From Rubrobacter calidifluminis (lineage in GTDB: Bacteria > Actinomycetota > Rubrobacteria > Rubrobacterales > Rubrobacteraceae): a stretch of 64,000 nucleotides of DNA. The stretch spans positions 31,382 through 95,381 of the forward strand of contig NZ_JAQKGV010000015.1 of NCBI RefSeq assembly GCF_028617075.1, in the 5' to 3' direction. The notes beneath the pieces are model-generated. The model had not been told where the DNA came from and ran no database searches. It was given only the letters and a program-made list of their open reading frames with translations. Shown in pieces: positions 25,377-33,870 of the stretch (the first letter of the stretch is position 1; every line of letters starts with the position of its first letter). Both the position numbers and the translations under genes were made by a program.

Positions 25377-27137
25377 TCAGGCGGCGGCGAACTGGGATTC
25401 GTAGAGCCGGCGATAGGCGGAGGGGCGGGAGACGAGCTCCTCGTGGGTGCCCTGCTCCACGACGCGTCCGTCGCTCACGACGATGATCCTGTCGGCCCCG
25501 CGCACGGTTGAGAGCCGGTGGGCTATGACGACCGAGGTACGCCCGGCGAGGAGCCTCTCGAGGGCTCTCTCGATGCGGGCCTCGGTCGCCAGATCCACGC
25601 TCGAGGTCGCCTCGTCCAGGAGCAGGATGCGCGGGTTCGCCAGAAGCGCCCGGGCGAAGGCGATGAGCTGGCGCTCGCCGACCGAGAGCCTGCCGCCGCG
25701 CTCGCGCACCTCTGTCTCGTAGCCCTCCGGGAAGGCGCGGATGAAGTCGTCTGCTCCCACGGCCTTCGCCGCCGCGACGACCTCCGCGTGGGTGGCGTCC
25801 GGGCGTCCGTAGCGGATGTTCTCCTCGATGGTGCCGGTGAACAGGAACGTGTCCTGCAGGACAACGCCCATGTGCGAGCGCAGCGAGGAACCGCGGATCT
25901 TTCGCAGATCGGTGCCGTCTATGCACACCGTCCCCGAGGTCGGGTCGTAGAGGCGGGAGAGGAGCTTGGCTATCGTGCTCTTGCCGGCGCCGGTCTCGCC
26001 GACGATCGCGAGCGTCTCGCCGGGTTCGATGCGGAAGCTCACGTCTTTGAGCACCGGTTCGCCGTCCGGGTAGGAGAAGCTCACGCGGTCGAACTCCACC
26101 CGCCCCTCCAGACGTACGATCTCCCTCGCCTCTGGGCTGTCCGCGCGGTCCGGCTCGGTGTCGAGCACCGAGAAGACCTTCTCGAGCGAGGCCATCGTGC
26201 TCTGCAGGTCCGAGTAGAGCTGCGAGAGACCCTGGATGGGCTGGAAGAACATGTTGATGAGCCCGATGAACGCGACCAGGTGCCCGACGGTCATCGCGCC
26301 GGAGATCACCCGGAAGCCGCCGTAGAGCAGGACTATCGCGAGCGCGAGGGCGCCCATGAGCTCCACGGCCGGGAAGTAGACCGAGGAGAGCCGGGTCGAG
26401 CGGACGTTGGCCCGGCGGTAGGCCAGGTTCCTGGGTTCGAAGTCGGCGAGGGCGCGCCGCTCCCGGGTGAACGCCTGCACGACGCGCATCCCGGAGACGT
26501 TCTCCTGCAGGAAGGCCGCGACCTCGGCTATCGCCTCGCGGGCCCGGCGGAACGCCTGCATGCTCGAGCGGCGGTAGAAGATGGTTGCCGTGGCCATGAG
26601 CGGGCTTATGGACATCACGGCGAGCGCGAGCCTCCAGTCCAGGATGAAGGTCGCGACCAGCACACCCACGAGGGTGAGGGTGTTCTTGATCAGGTTCTGC
26701 ACCCCGTCGTTGAGGAGGTTGGTGAAGTTCTCGATGTCGTTGGTGAGCCGCGAGATGATCCAGCCGGCCCGCTGTTCGGAGAAGTACTGCAGCGAGAGCG
26801 ACTGCAGGTGTCCGAAGAGCGTGTTCCTGAGGTCGAGGATGACGTGCTGGCCGACCCAGCCCATCCCGTAGGTCTGCACGTATCCCATCGCCCACGAGGC
26901 GGCGCTCACCCCCAGGTAGAGGGCGGCCGTCGCGTAGATCACGCCCATGCTGGCATGCCCGCTCTTGGCCCCGAGTCCGTAGTCTATCGCGTAGCCGACG
27001 ATGAGCGGCCCGGCGAGGTCTGCCCCGGCCGAGAGCGCGGTGATGGACGCGAGCGCGAGGAGACGCCCCTTGTAGGGCCGGGCGAAGGCGAGCAGCCGGA
27101 AGAGCGGGAAGCCGAGCAGGTAGCGCTTCAGCCTCAT
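25377..27137 (-). CDS. ABC exporter half-transporter, canonical-Glu subunit
   Basis: Membrane-fused ABC exporter of 586 residues: six-helix transmembrane domain (about residues 1-320) and a C-terminal ATPase. The ATPase has GETGAGKST (Walker A), GVVLQDTFLF (Q-loop), LSVGERQL in place of LSGGQ (degenerate signature), ILLLDEATSSVD (Walker B with catalytic Glu) and AHRLSTV (switch His). It pairs with the upstream gene, whose Walker B ends in Asp, as in heterodimeric exporters such as TM287/288 and BmrCD: one ATP site is active, the other degenerate. ATG 27137 overlaps the partner's stop by 1 nt. Substrate unknown, probably drug or lipid. Confidence 0.9.
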   Translation of the reverse strand: MRLKRYLLGFPLFRLLAFARPYKGRLLALASITALSAGADLAGPLIVGYAIDYGLGAKSGHASMGVIYATAALYLGVSAASWAMGYVQTYGMGWVGQHVILDLRNTLFGHLQSLSLQYFSEQRAGWIISRLTNDIENFTNLLNDGVQNLIKNTLTLVGVLVATFILDWRLALAVMSISPLMATATIFYRRSSMQAFRRAREAIAEVAAFLQENVSGMRVVQAFTRERRALADFEPRNLAYRRANVRSTRLSSVYFPAVELMGALALAIVLLYGGFRVISGAMTVGHLVAFIGLINMFFQPIQGLSQLYSDLQSTMASLEKVFSVLDTEPDRADSPEAREIVRLEGRVEFDRVSFSYPDGEPVLKDVSFRIEPGETLAIVGETGAGKSTIAKLLSRLYDPTSGTVCIDGTDLRKIRGSSLRSHMGVVLQDTFLFTGTIEENIRYGRPDATHAEVVAAAKAVGADDFIRAFPEGYETEVRERGGRLSVGERQLIAFARALLANPRILLLDEATSSVDLATEARIERALERLLAGRTSVVIAHRLSTVRGADRIIVVSDGRVVEQGTHEELVSRPSAYRRLYESQFAAA

Positions 27138-28891
27138 CACGCCGAGGCCCTCTCCGCGTCGGAGCCGTACATCCTCGCGTAGATCCCGCCCCGTCCGAGC
27201 AGCTCCTCGTGCGTTCCGCTCTCGGCGATGCGCCCGCCCTCTACGACGAGTATCCGGTCGGCGAGCAGGATCGTCGAGAGCCGGTGGGCGACGACGAACG
27301 TCGTCAGCCCCGCCGCCTCCCTCAAGGTGTCGCGCAGGGCCTCCTGGATCTGACGCTCCGTCTCGGCGTCCACGCTCGAGGTGGCATCGTCCAGGATGAG
27401 GATGCGCGGGTGCCTGACGAGCGCGCGGGCTATCGCGACGCGCTGCTTCTGGCCGCCGGAGAGCGTGATGCCCCACTCCCCGACCCGGGTGTCGTAGCCT
27501 TCGGGGAAGCGGGAGATCTGGTCGTGCACCCCGGCCGCCTTCGCGGCGGCCACGATCTCTTCGTCGGTCGCCTCCGGGTTGCCGAAGGCGATGTTCTCCC
27601 GCACGCTCTCGGAGAACAGGAACGTCTCCTGCGGCACGATCCCGACGGCCCGCCGCAGCTCCGTGAGGTCGAGCTTCCTCACGTCGATCCCGCCGACGAG
27701 GACCTCGCCCTCCCCGGGGTCGTAGAAGCGGGGGATGAGCGAGAGTAGCGTGCTCTTGCCCGCGCCCGTGGCCCCGACGAGCGCGACAGTCTCGCCCGGC
27801 TCGACCTTCAGATCGACCCCGCGCAGCACGGGGGTGCCGCCGGCGTAGGAGAAGCCGACGTCGTGCATCTCGACGGAGAGCGGTCCGCTCTCGGGCAGGG
27901 GCCTGGGATGCTCAGGGCTCTCTATCTCCGGCGTGACGTCGAGCACCTCGAAGACCCGCTCCGAGGCGGCGAGCGCCCGCTGGCCCTGGTCCACGACCAT
28001 CCCGAAGCTCTGCATCGGGGAGACGAGCTGCATCAGGAATAGCTGGAAGAGGACGAAGTCCCCTAAAGATATGCTGCCCGCGGCGTACGCGCGTCCGCCG
28101 AAGAAGATCAGGAGCACTATCGAGACCGCGGGCAGGAAGCTCATCCCCGGGATGTAGAAGGCCCGCAATCCTCTCGCGGCCATCGTCTCGCTGAAGACGC
28201 CCTCCGCCCGCTCGCCGAAGCGTTCCCGCTCGAAGGGCTCGCGGGCGAAGCTCTTGACCACCCGGATGCCGGAGACGTTCTCCTGCACGGCCGCGGTCAC
28301 GCCGGCGAGGCGCCGCTGCACGGAGCGGAAGATCGGATGCACCCGGCTCGCGAACCGCCAGGCCGCGAGCGCCAGGACCGGCATCGGGAGCAGCACCACC
28401 GCGGCGAGGGCGGGCTTGAGGTAGAAGAGCACCGACGCCACCACGACCAGCGTGATCGCGCTGATGAAAAGCTGGAACATGCCCCAGCCGACGAAGAACC
28501 TTATGACGCGCAGGTCGTTGGTGGCCCGGGAGACGAGCTCCCCGGTCGGGGCGCGATCGTAGAGGCCGTGCGAGAAGCCGACCATCTTCTCGAAGAGCGC
28601 CCGCCGCATGCGGTACTCGACCGCGTGCCCGACGTAGTTCGTCGAGTACCTCCGGGTGCCGTTGAAGAGGAAGCGCAGGACGGCGAGCGCCACGAGCTCC
28701 CCGGCCAGCTTCCAGAGCGCCCCCGGATCGCCGTTCCCGGAGCCGTGCGGCAGTGCCCGGTCTATCCCGACCTTGACCAGCCACGAGATGGCGAGCGTGC
28801 TCACCGTGTAGCCGACCGCGCAGAAGATCCCGAGGAGCAGGAGCAACCTGAGACCCCGGGTGAACGACATCAGCCTGAAGAACGTCTTCAA
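27137..28891 (-). CDS. ABC exporter half-transporter, degenerate-site subunit
   Basis: First gene of the exporter pair, 584 residues, with six transmembrane helices and a C-terminal ATPase. The ATPase shows GATGAGKST, GIVPQETFLFSESVRENI, a canonical LSGGQKQRVAIARAL signature and ILILDDATSSVD, where Asp replaces the catalytic Glu. Its intact signature should complete the active ATP site of the partner, while its own Walker B faces the partner's altered LSVGE signature. TTG 28891 is the start used; a Met at 28870 is an alternative. About 110 nt separate it from the EamA gene upstream. Confidence 0.9.
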   Translation of the reverse strand: MKTFFRLMSFTRGLRLLLLLGIFCAVGYTVSTLAISWLVKVGIDRALPHGSGNGDPGALWKLAGELVALAVLRFLFNGTRRYSTNYVGHAVEYRMRRALFEKMVGFSHGLYDRAPTGELVSRATNDLRVIRFFVGWGMFQLFISAITLVVVASVLFYLKPALAAVVLLPMPVLALAAWRFASRVHPIFRSVQRRLAGVTAAVQENVSGIRVVKSFAREPFERERFGERAEGVFSETMAARGLRAFYIPGMSFLPAVSIVLLIFFGGRAYAAGSISLGDFVLFQLFLMQLVSPMQSFGMVVDQGQRALAASERVFEVLDVTPEIESPEHPRPLPESGPLSVEMHDVGFSYAGGTPVLRGVDLKVEPGETVALVGATGAGKSTLLSLIPRFYDPGEGEVLVGGIDVRKLDLTELRRAVGIVPQETFLFSESVRENIAFGNPEATDEEIVAAAKAAGVHDQISRFPEGYDTRVGEWGITLSGGQKQRVAIARALVRHPRILILDDATSSVDAETERQIQEALRDTLREAAGLTTFVVAHRLSTILLADRILVVEGGRIAESGTHEELLGRGGIYARMYGSDAERASA

Positions 28892-28988
28892 AAACGCCGC
28901 CTCTTTATGACAGACCCAAAATCTGCGCCCCTGGCGCCACGAGGGACGCCTTTGCGATCAAAACAAATACAAGTCTATACCCTGTGGC

Positions 28989-29018
28989 GGCGGGTACAAC
29001 CTGTTATCCGGACCCGCC
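28989..29018 (-). terminator. Possible hairpin at the end of the EamA gene
   Basis: GGCGGGT (28989-28995) and ACCCGCC (29012-29018) form a 7-bp GC stem with a 16-nt loop spanning the EamA stop. On the minus strand there is no immediate T-run, only a T-rich patch some 20 nt on, so intrinsic termination is uncertain. Confidence 0.35.
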
Positions 29019-29912
29019 CTTCTGTCCGCCCTGCGGGGTGCGGTTGACCAGGTAGATGCCGATCATGATCAGGAGCGCCCCCACGACGAGCGTGGCGGTG
29101 AAGGGCTCGCCGAGGAAGATCACGCCGATCGCGACCGAGGTGAGCGGGACGACGAAGATGTACGCCGAGGCCCGGCTGGCCTCCCCCGCGCTCACCAGCC
29201 CGAGCCAGAGTATCCAGGCGAGCGTTATCGCGGCGAGCGAGATGAAGAGCAGGCTCCACCAGAACTCGCCCGAGGACCACCGGATGGCCCCCCACGACTC
29301 GGTGAGGCTCCCGACCACCGTGAGGCCGACCCCGCCGAAGAGGAACGAGAGCGCGATGAACCACAGCGTCGAGACCACGCCCTGCACCCGCTTGAAGTAC
29401 ACCGTGCCGATGGACCAGCTGATCCCTCCGATCACCCCGGCGAGGAGCCCGGGGAGCTCGAAGTGCCCTCCGAGATCCCCGAAGCTCACCGCCACCACCC
29501 CGAGGAAGCCGAGCACGAGCCCGACGACTTTCGCCACGCCGAGCGATTCCCCGAGGAAGAAGGCCGCGAGCAGCCCGGTGACGATCGGCTGCAGGTAGAC
29601 CAGCACCGCCGCGAGCCCGGAGGGGAGATCCAGCACCGCTATCGTCTGCAGCCCGACGAAGAGCCCGGAGTTGAAGACGCCCGAGATGACGTAGGTGTGC
29701 CAGACCCCACGCAGCTTCGGACGTCCGTCCCAGATGGCCGCGATAACGGCCAGCCCGAAACCTCCGAGCAGCACCCTTATCCCGGCGAAGAGCAATGGAG
29801 GGGCGTCCCGCAGCCCGATCTTGACGAAGGGGAACGAGGCCCCCCAGATGAGCGCCAGCGCGACGAAAGCGAGCGCTGCGTTTCTGGGGGAGGAGAGGAG
29901 CCTGTCGTTCAA
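29004..29912 (-). CDS. EamA/DMT-superfamily permease
   Basis: Integral membrane protein of 302 residues with ten predicted helices in two EamA repeats. Typical segments are ALIWGASFPFVKIGLRDAPPLLFA at the start of repeat one, VLVYLQPIVTGLLAAFFLGE at its end, and VPLTSVAIGVIFLGEPF in repeat two, followed by GIYLVNR. Family members export amino acids, metabolites or drugs; the substrate is not readable here. TTG 29912 follows GGAGAGAGACGG. It sits 11 nt behind the aldo/keto reductase stop, so the two form a small operon. Confidence 0.88.
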   Translation of the reverse strand: MNDRLLSSPRNAALAFVALALIWGASFPFVKIGLRDAPPLLFAGIRVLLGGFGLAVIAAIWDGRPKLRGVWHTYVISGVFNSGLFVGLQTIAVLDLPSGLAAVLVYLQPIVTGLLAAFFLGESLGVAKVVGLVLGFLGVVAVSFGDLGGHFELPGLLAGVIGGISWSIGTVYFKRVQGVVSTLWFIALSFLFGGVGLTVVGSLTESWGAIRWSSGEFWWSLLFISLAAITLAWILWLGLVSAGEASRASAYIFVVPLTSVAIGVIFLGEPFTATLVVGALLIMIGIYLVNRTPQGGQKGGSG

Positions 29913-29923
29913 CCGTCTCTCTC

Positions 29924-30898
29924 CTACATCCCCTCCGGGGCGGGTCCGCCGACCGGGACCGCACCCCGCATGATCCTGTCTATCTCCCGCAGCTCCTCTT
30001 CGGAGAGGTCTATCCCGGCCGCCGGTGCAGTCCCTTTGATGTGATCCGGCCTCCTGGCCCCGACTATCGCGGCGTCGACAGCCGGGTTGGCGAGCGTCCA
30101 GGCCACGGCGAGCTGCGGGAGGGTGTAGCCCCGCTCGCCGGCGAAGCGCTTGAGCTCTTCCACCTTCTCGAGGTTCTTCTCGAAGGCCTCTCCCTGGAAC
30201 ATCGGGCTCTTCGAGCGCCAGTCGTCCTCCGGGAAGCGCGTCTGCTTCGTCATCCTTCCGGAGAGCAGCCCGTGGGCGAGCGGTCCATAGACCAGCACCC
30301 CGACCCCGTGCCCGGCACAGTAGGGGAGGATGCGCTCCTCGATCTCGCGCCGGAAGAGGTGATAGGGCGGCTGCAGCGCGTCCAGCTTCCTTACCTTCTC
30401 GAAGGCTGCCATCTGCTCCTCGTCGAAGTTGGAGACGCCGACGTAGCGGATCTTGCCCTCCCTGACCATCTCATCCAGCGCCCCGGCGCTCTCCTCGACG
30501 GGGACGTCGGGGTCGGGCCAGTGGAGCTGGTAGAGGTCGACGTAGTCCGTGCCGAGGAAGCGCAGCGAGTCCTCGACACCCTTGCGCAGCCAGCCCGGGC
30601 TCGCATCCCTCAGGAGCCTGTCCCCCTCCATCCTGAGCCCGCCCTTGGTGGCGAGGACGATCTCCTCGCGTCGGCTCTTCAGTTCCGGGGCGAGGGCCTC
30701 CCCGAGCAGCCGCTCCGCTTCTCCGAACCCGTAGGCCTGCGCGGTGTCGAAGAAGTTTACGCCGAGGTCGAGCGCCCGGCGGATGGCGGACTCTATCCCG
30801 TCCTTCTGCGGGGCACCCCAGTCCCCTCCGGCCTGCCAGGTCCCGAAGGCGACCCTGGAGACTTTCAGGTCTGTCTTTCCAAAACGCGTGTATCTCAT
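29924..30898 (-). CDS. Aldo/keto reductase
   Basis: NADPH-dependent carbonyl reductase of 324 residues with a TIM-barrel fold. The tetrad is visible: Asp and Tyr in NFFDTAQAYGFGEAE, Lys in VLATKGGL, His in LYQLHWPDPD. YVGVSNFDEEQM and the C-terminal IVGARRPDHIKG (cofactor phosphate binding) confirm the family, of the YhdN/general-stress type. ATG 30898 starts the two-gene unit with the EamA permease. Substrate unknown; reactive aldehydes are common in this group. The 212 nt upstream, up to the divergent LarA-domain gene, hold no gene that I can support. Confidence 0.92.
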   Translation of the reverse strand: MRYTRFGKTDLKVSRVAFGTWQAGGDWGAPQKDGIESAIRRALDLGVNFFDTAQAYGFGEAERLLGEALAPELKSRREEIVLATKGGLRMEGDRLLRDASPGWLRKGVEDSLRFLGTDYVDLYQLHWPDPDVPVEESAGALDEMVREGKIRYVGVSNFDEEQMAAFEKVRKLDALQPPYHLFRREIEERILPYCAGHGVGVLVYGPLAHGLLSGRMTKQTRFPEDDWRSKSPMFQGEAFEKNLEKVEELKRFAGERGYTLPQLAVAWTLANPAVDAAIVGARRPDHIKGTAPAAGIDLSEEELREIDRIMRGAVPVGGPAPEGM

Positions 30899-31110
30899 CG
30901 AAATACCTCCTCGAAACGACTCTCTTCGAACGCGGGTAACCCTTCCCGCAAACGCAAAAAGGCAAACGGGCTTCCCCGTTCCAGGTAGAGTCTACAACCC
31001 TCGTGGCCGGAGGACGACCTCGGAGACGCCAACCAGACGGCTCCTTGGTGCTGGACCTTGCTCTGCTGCTATCCTTCTCCGAGAGAGATGTGTTCGTGGG
31101 GGTGAGAGGC

Positions 31111-32391
31111 ATGCAGAGGACCGTCCACGGCGAGATGGAGGAGTTGCTCTCGCGGGTCGAGCCGCCGCGGGTCGCGCTCGTCGAACAGGAGCTCGAGAGC
31201 CCGCCCGCCATAAGGGACGTCCGGTCCGCGGTGCGGGAGGCTCTCGGGGAGGTGGAGCTCCCGAGGGGTTCGGTCGCGGTCGGCGTCGGCAGCCGGGGTG
31301 TGGGGCGTGTGGCGGAGGTCGCCTCCGCGCTCGTCGAGGCGCTCAAAGACGCCGGGGCCGATCCCTTCATCGTGCCTGCGATGGGGAGCCACGGGGCCTC
31401 CACCGCCGAGGGGCAGGCGGAGGTGTTGCGGCATCTGGGGGTGAGCGAAGAGCGGGTCGGGTGCCCGATCCGGGCGACGATGGAGGCCGTCGAGGTGGGG
31501 AGGACCCCCGCGGGAGTCCCGGTCTACATGGACCGATACGCCTTCGAGGCCGATGCGGTCGTGGTCATCAACCGCGTGAAGCCGCACACCGCCTTCCGCG
31601 GGGAGGTGGAGAGCGGGCCGACCAAGATGCTCGCGATCGGGCTCGGCAAGCAGAAGGGGGCGCACGCGGTGCACGCCGCCGGCTGGGAGTACATACACCG
31701 CACCATCCCCGAGGCCGCCCGCGTCGCCATCGATGCCGGCAGGGTCGCCTTCGGGCTCGCCGTGCTCGAGAACGCCGACGAGGAGCCCTGCCGTATCGTC
31801 GCGATCCCGGCGGAGGAGCTCCCCGAGAGGGAGATCCCGCTTCTTAAGGAGGCGAAGAGAAACCTCCCGCGGATACCCTTCTCCGAGATCGACGTGCTCG
31901 TCGTGGACGAGATCGGCAAGAACGTCTCGGGTGACGGGGCCGACCCGAACGTCACCGGACGCTACCCGACACCCTACGCCTCCGGCGGCCCATCCGTGGA
32001 GCGGATGGTCTTCCTCTCGCTCACCGGGGAGACCGGCGGCAACGCCAACGGCGTCGGGATGGCCGACGTCGTCACCCGGCGTCTCGAGGAGCAGATGGAC
32101 CGCGAGGCCACCTACATGAACGCCCTCACCTCCACCACCCCGGCGCCCGTGCGGCTGCCGATGGTCATGCCGAACGACCGGCTCGCGGTCGCCGCCGCCC
32201 TCGAGATGTGCGCCGGGGTCCGACCGGAGGAGGCCCGCCTCGTACGGATAACGAACACCCTCCGGCTGCACCGGATGTGGGTCTCGGAAGCGCTGCTCGA
32301 CGAGGTGAGAGAGAATCCCCGGTTGCACCTCGTCGAGGGACCCGTCCCCATGCGCTTCGACGGGGATGGGAACCTCGAGGGGGTGGACTGA
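31111..32391 (+). CDS. LarA-domain (DUF2088) protein, lactate-racemase-like
   Basis: Protein of 426 residues related to the N-terminal domain of the nickel-pincer enzyme lactate racemase. It has SVAVGVGSRGVGRVAEVA, IVPAMGSHGASTAEGQ (nucleotide-like Gly/His loop), INRVKPHTAFRGEVESG and KMLAIGLGKQKGAHAVHAAGW, where LarA places its cofactor Lys and catalytic His residues. The C-terminal half differs from LarA. None of the cofactor-making genes larB, larC or larE is in the window, so racemase activity is doubtful; the family includes members with unknown chemistry. ATG 31111 follows GGGGGTGAG. It precedes the EPSPS-like cassette by 159 nt. Confidence 0.72.
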   Translation: MQRTVHGEMEELLSRVEPPRVALVEQELESPPAIRDVRSAVREALGEVELPRGSVAVGVGSRGVGRVAEVASALVEALKDAGADPFIVPAMGSHGASTAEGQAEVLRHLGVSEERVGCPIRATMEAVEVGRTPAGVPVYMDRYAFEADAVVVINRVKPHTAFRGEVESGPTKMLAIGLGKQKGAHAVHAAGWEYIHRTIPEAARVAIDAGRVAFGLAVLENADEEPCRIVAIPAEELPEREIPLLKEAKRNLPRIPFSEIDVLVVDEIGKNVSGDGADPNVTGRYPTPYASGGPSVERMVFLSLTGETGGNANGVGMADVVTRRLEEQMDREATYMNALTSTTPAPVRLPMVMPNDRLAVAAALEMCAGVRPEEARLVRITNTLRLHRMWVSEALLDEVRENPRLHLVEGPVPMRFDGDGNLEGVD

Positions 32392-32400
32392 CCGCCTCCG

Positions 32401-32469
32401 AAGGAGTATCTTTTCTGGCCGGCGAAAAACCCGTTGCGGCGGTGACCTGGCAGCGGGAATATACTCCTT
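32401..32469. repeat. Inverted repeat flanking the promoter of the EPSPS-like cassette
   Basis: AAGGAGTAT (32401-32409) and ATACTCCTT (32461-32469) are perfect 9-nt complements separated by 51 nt, in the gap before the cassette. The right arm overlaps TATACT (32460-32465), a good -10 hexamer with no clear -35 at normal spacing. The arms could be two binding sites for one regulator or a long-range hairpin. Confidence 0.5.
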
Positions 32470-32550
32470 TTCGTGAAAGAGAACACAGCAACCTGCGAGG
32501 TGATCCGGGCGCGGCTGCGCCGGGTGCCGGAAGAGAGGGGGTAGAGAGAC

Positions 32551-33870
32551 ATGGGCTACCTGTGCGTACGCGGGGTGGAGGGACCGCTGCGCGGGACGAT
32601 CGGCGTCCCGCCCTCCAAGTACCACGCTCACCGGGCTCTGATCCTGGGCTCGCTCGCCCCGGGCACCACGCGGATAGTCGGGCGCAGCGACGCGAAGCAC
32701 GTCTGGCACACCGTGCGGGCGCTGCGCCTGCTCGGGGCCGAGGTCGAGGAGACCGACGAGGGCTACGCGGTGCGCGGCGGGTCCTACCGCCCGCAGAGGG
32801 AGCGCATCCCGCTCGGGAGCTGCGGGAGCCTCGCGTACTTCATAATCGGGCTTGGGTGCCTCTCCGAATCGCCCGTCACCTTCGACGCCGAGAAACAGCT
32901 CCGCAACCGCCCCATCGGAGCGTTGCTCGAGGGGCTGAGGAGGATCGGCGTGCACCTCGAGGCCTCCGGGGGCGGGCGCCTGCCGGTCACGGTCTACCCC
33001 GGGCGCCCGAAGGGCGGACGCGTCGAGATCGAGGGGACGCTCTCGCAGTGGATCTCTGGGCTCCTCATGGTCGCCCCGCTCGCGACCGGCGACACCGTCA
33101 TCGACGTGGTCGGTGAGATCAACGAGCGCCACTACCTCGACCTCACGGTGCGCATGCTCGAGAGGTTCGGCATCGAGGTCGGGGTCTCCCCGGACCACAG
33201 GCGCTTCGAGGTGCCCGGCGACCAGAACTACCGTCACCGGCCCCGGCTCGTCCTCTCCTCGGACGTCTCCTCCGCGGCCTACGGGCTCGCCGCCGCCTCG
33301 ATGCACCCATCCGACCTGCTGTTCACCGCTACGAGAAGCTGCGACGACCACCCCGAGCGGGCAATCTTCGACGTGCTCGCGGAGATGGGGTTGCCGATGG
33401 ACTTCGCCGACGACCGCAGGGAGCTGCGGGTGGTGCACGACGGGAGCCCGCTGCGCGGGATGGAGATAGACTGCACCGACTTCCCGGACGCGCTGCCCGC
33501 CCTGTGCGCGGTCGCCGCGCTCGCCGAGGGCCGGACGGTCTTCGAGAACGTCGCCCACGCCCGCAGGAAGGAGTCCGATCGGGTCAGGGCCTCGCTGCAG
33601 CTCACCAGGATGGGCGCGAGGATGAGCGCGACGGAGGACACGATCGTCGTCGAGGGCGTGCGCGGCCTCCGGGGGCAGGCTCTGAGTTCGTTCAACGACC
33701 ACCGCATCCTGATGTCGCTCGCGGTGGCCGGCGGGGCGGCGGAGGGCGAGACGCGCCTGACCTTCCCGAACGCCTACCGCATCTCCTACCCGCGCTTCCT
33801 GGAGGACATGAACGGCATCGGTCTGAGTATGCGCGTCGAGCAGCGCACCCGCGCCACGACCCATGCCTGA
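32551..33870 (+). CDS. Divergent EPSP-synthase homologue (AnsJ-like)
   Basis: Protein of 439 residues with the two-domain inside-out barrel of EPSP synthase, but altered active-site motifs. The usual PGSKSxxxRAL reads PPSKYHAHRAL (Lys and Arg kept, shikimate-phosphate Ser replaced by Tyr), GNAGTxxR reads GSCGSLAYF, and the PEP-binding Arg before RPI is Gln (KQLRNRPI). The triad SSQ reads LSQ. The C-terminal parts are better kept: DFPDALPAL (Asp), RKESDRVRA (Glu and Arg), NDHRILM (Arg). Simple enolpyruvyl transfer is therefore doubtful. It starts an operon with a CoA ligase, an acyl-CoA dehydrogenase and an enoyl reductase, as in cyclohexanecarboxyl-CoA clusters, where an EPSPS homologue is proposed to dehydrate shikimate. 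ATG 32551. Confidence 0.85.
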   Translation: MGYLCVRGVEGPLRGTIGVPPSKYHAHRALILGSLAPGTTRIVGRSDAKHVWHTVRALRLLGAEVEETDEGYAVRGGSYRPQRERIPLGSCGSLAYFIIGLGCLSESPVTFDAEKQLRNRPIGALLEGLRRIGVHLEASGGGRLPVTVYPGRPKGGRVEIEGTLSQWISGLLMVAPLATGDTVIDVVGEINERHYLDLTVRMLERFGIEVGVSPDHRRFEVPGDQNYRHRPRLVLSSDVSSAAYGLAAASMHPSDLLFTATRSCDDHPERAIFDVLAEMGLPMDFADDRRELRVVHDGSPLRGMEIDCTDFPDALPALCAVAALAEGRTVFENVAHARRKESDRVRASLQLTRMGARMSATEDTIVVEGVRGLRGQALSSFNDHRILMSLAVAGGAAEGETRLTFPNAYRISYPRFLEDMNGIGLSMRVEQRTRATTHA

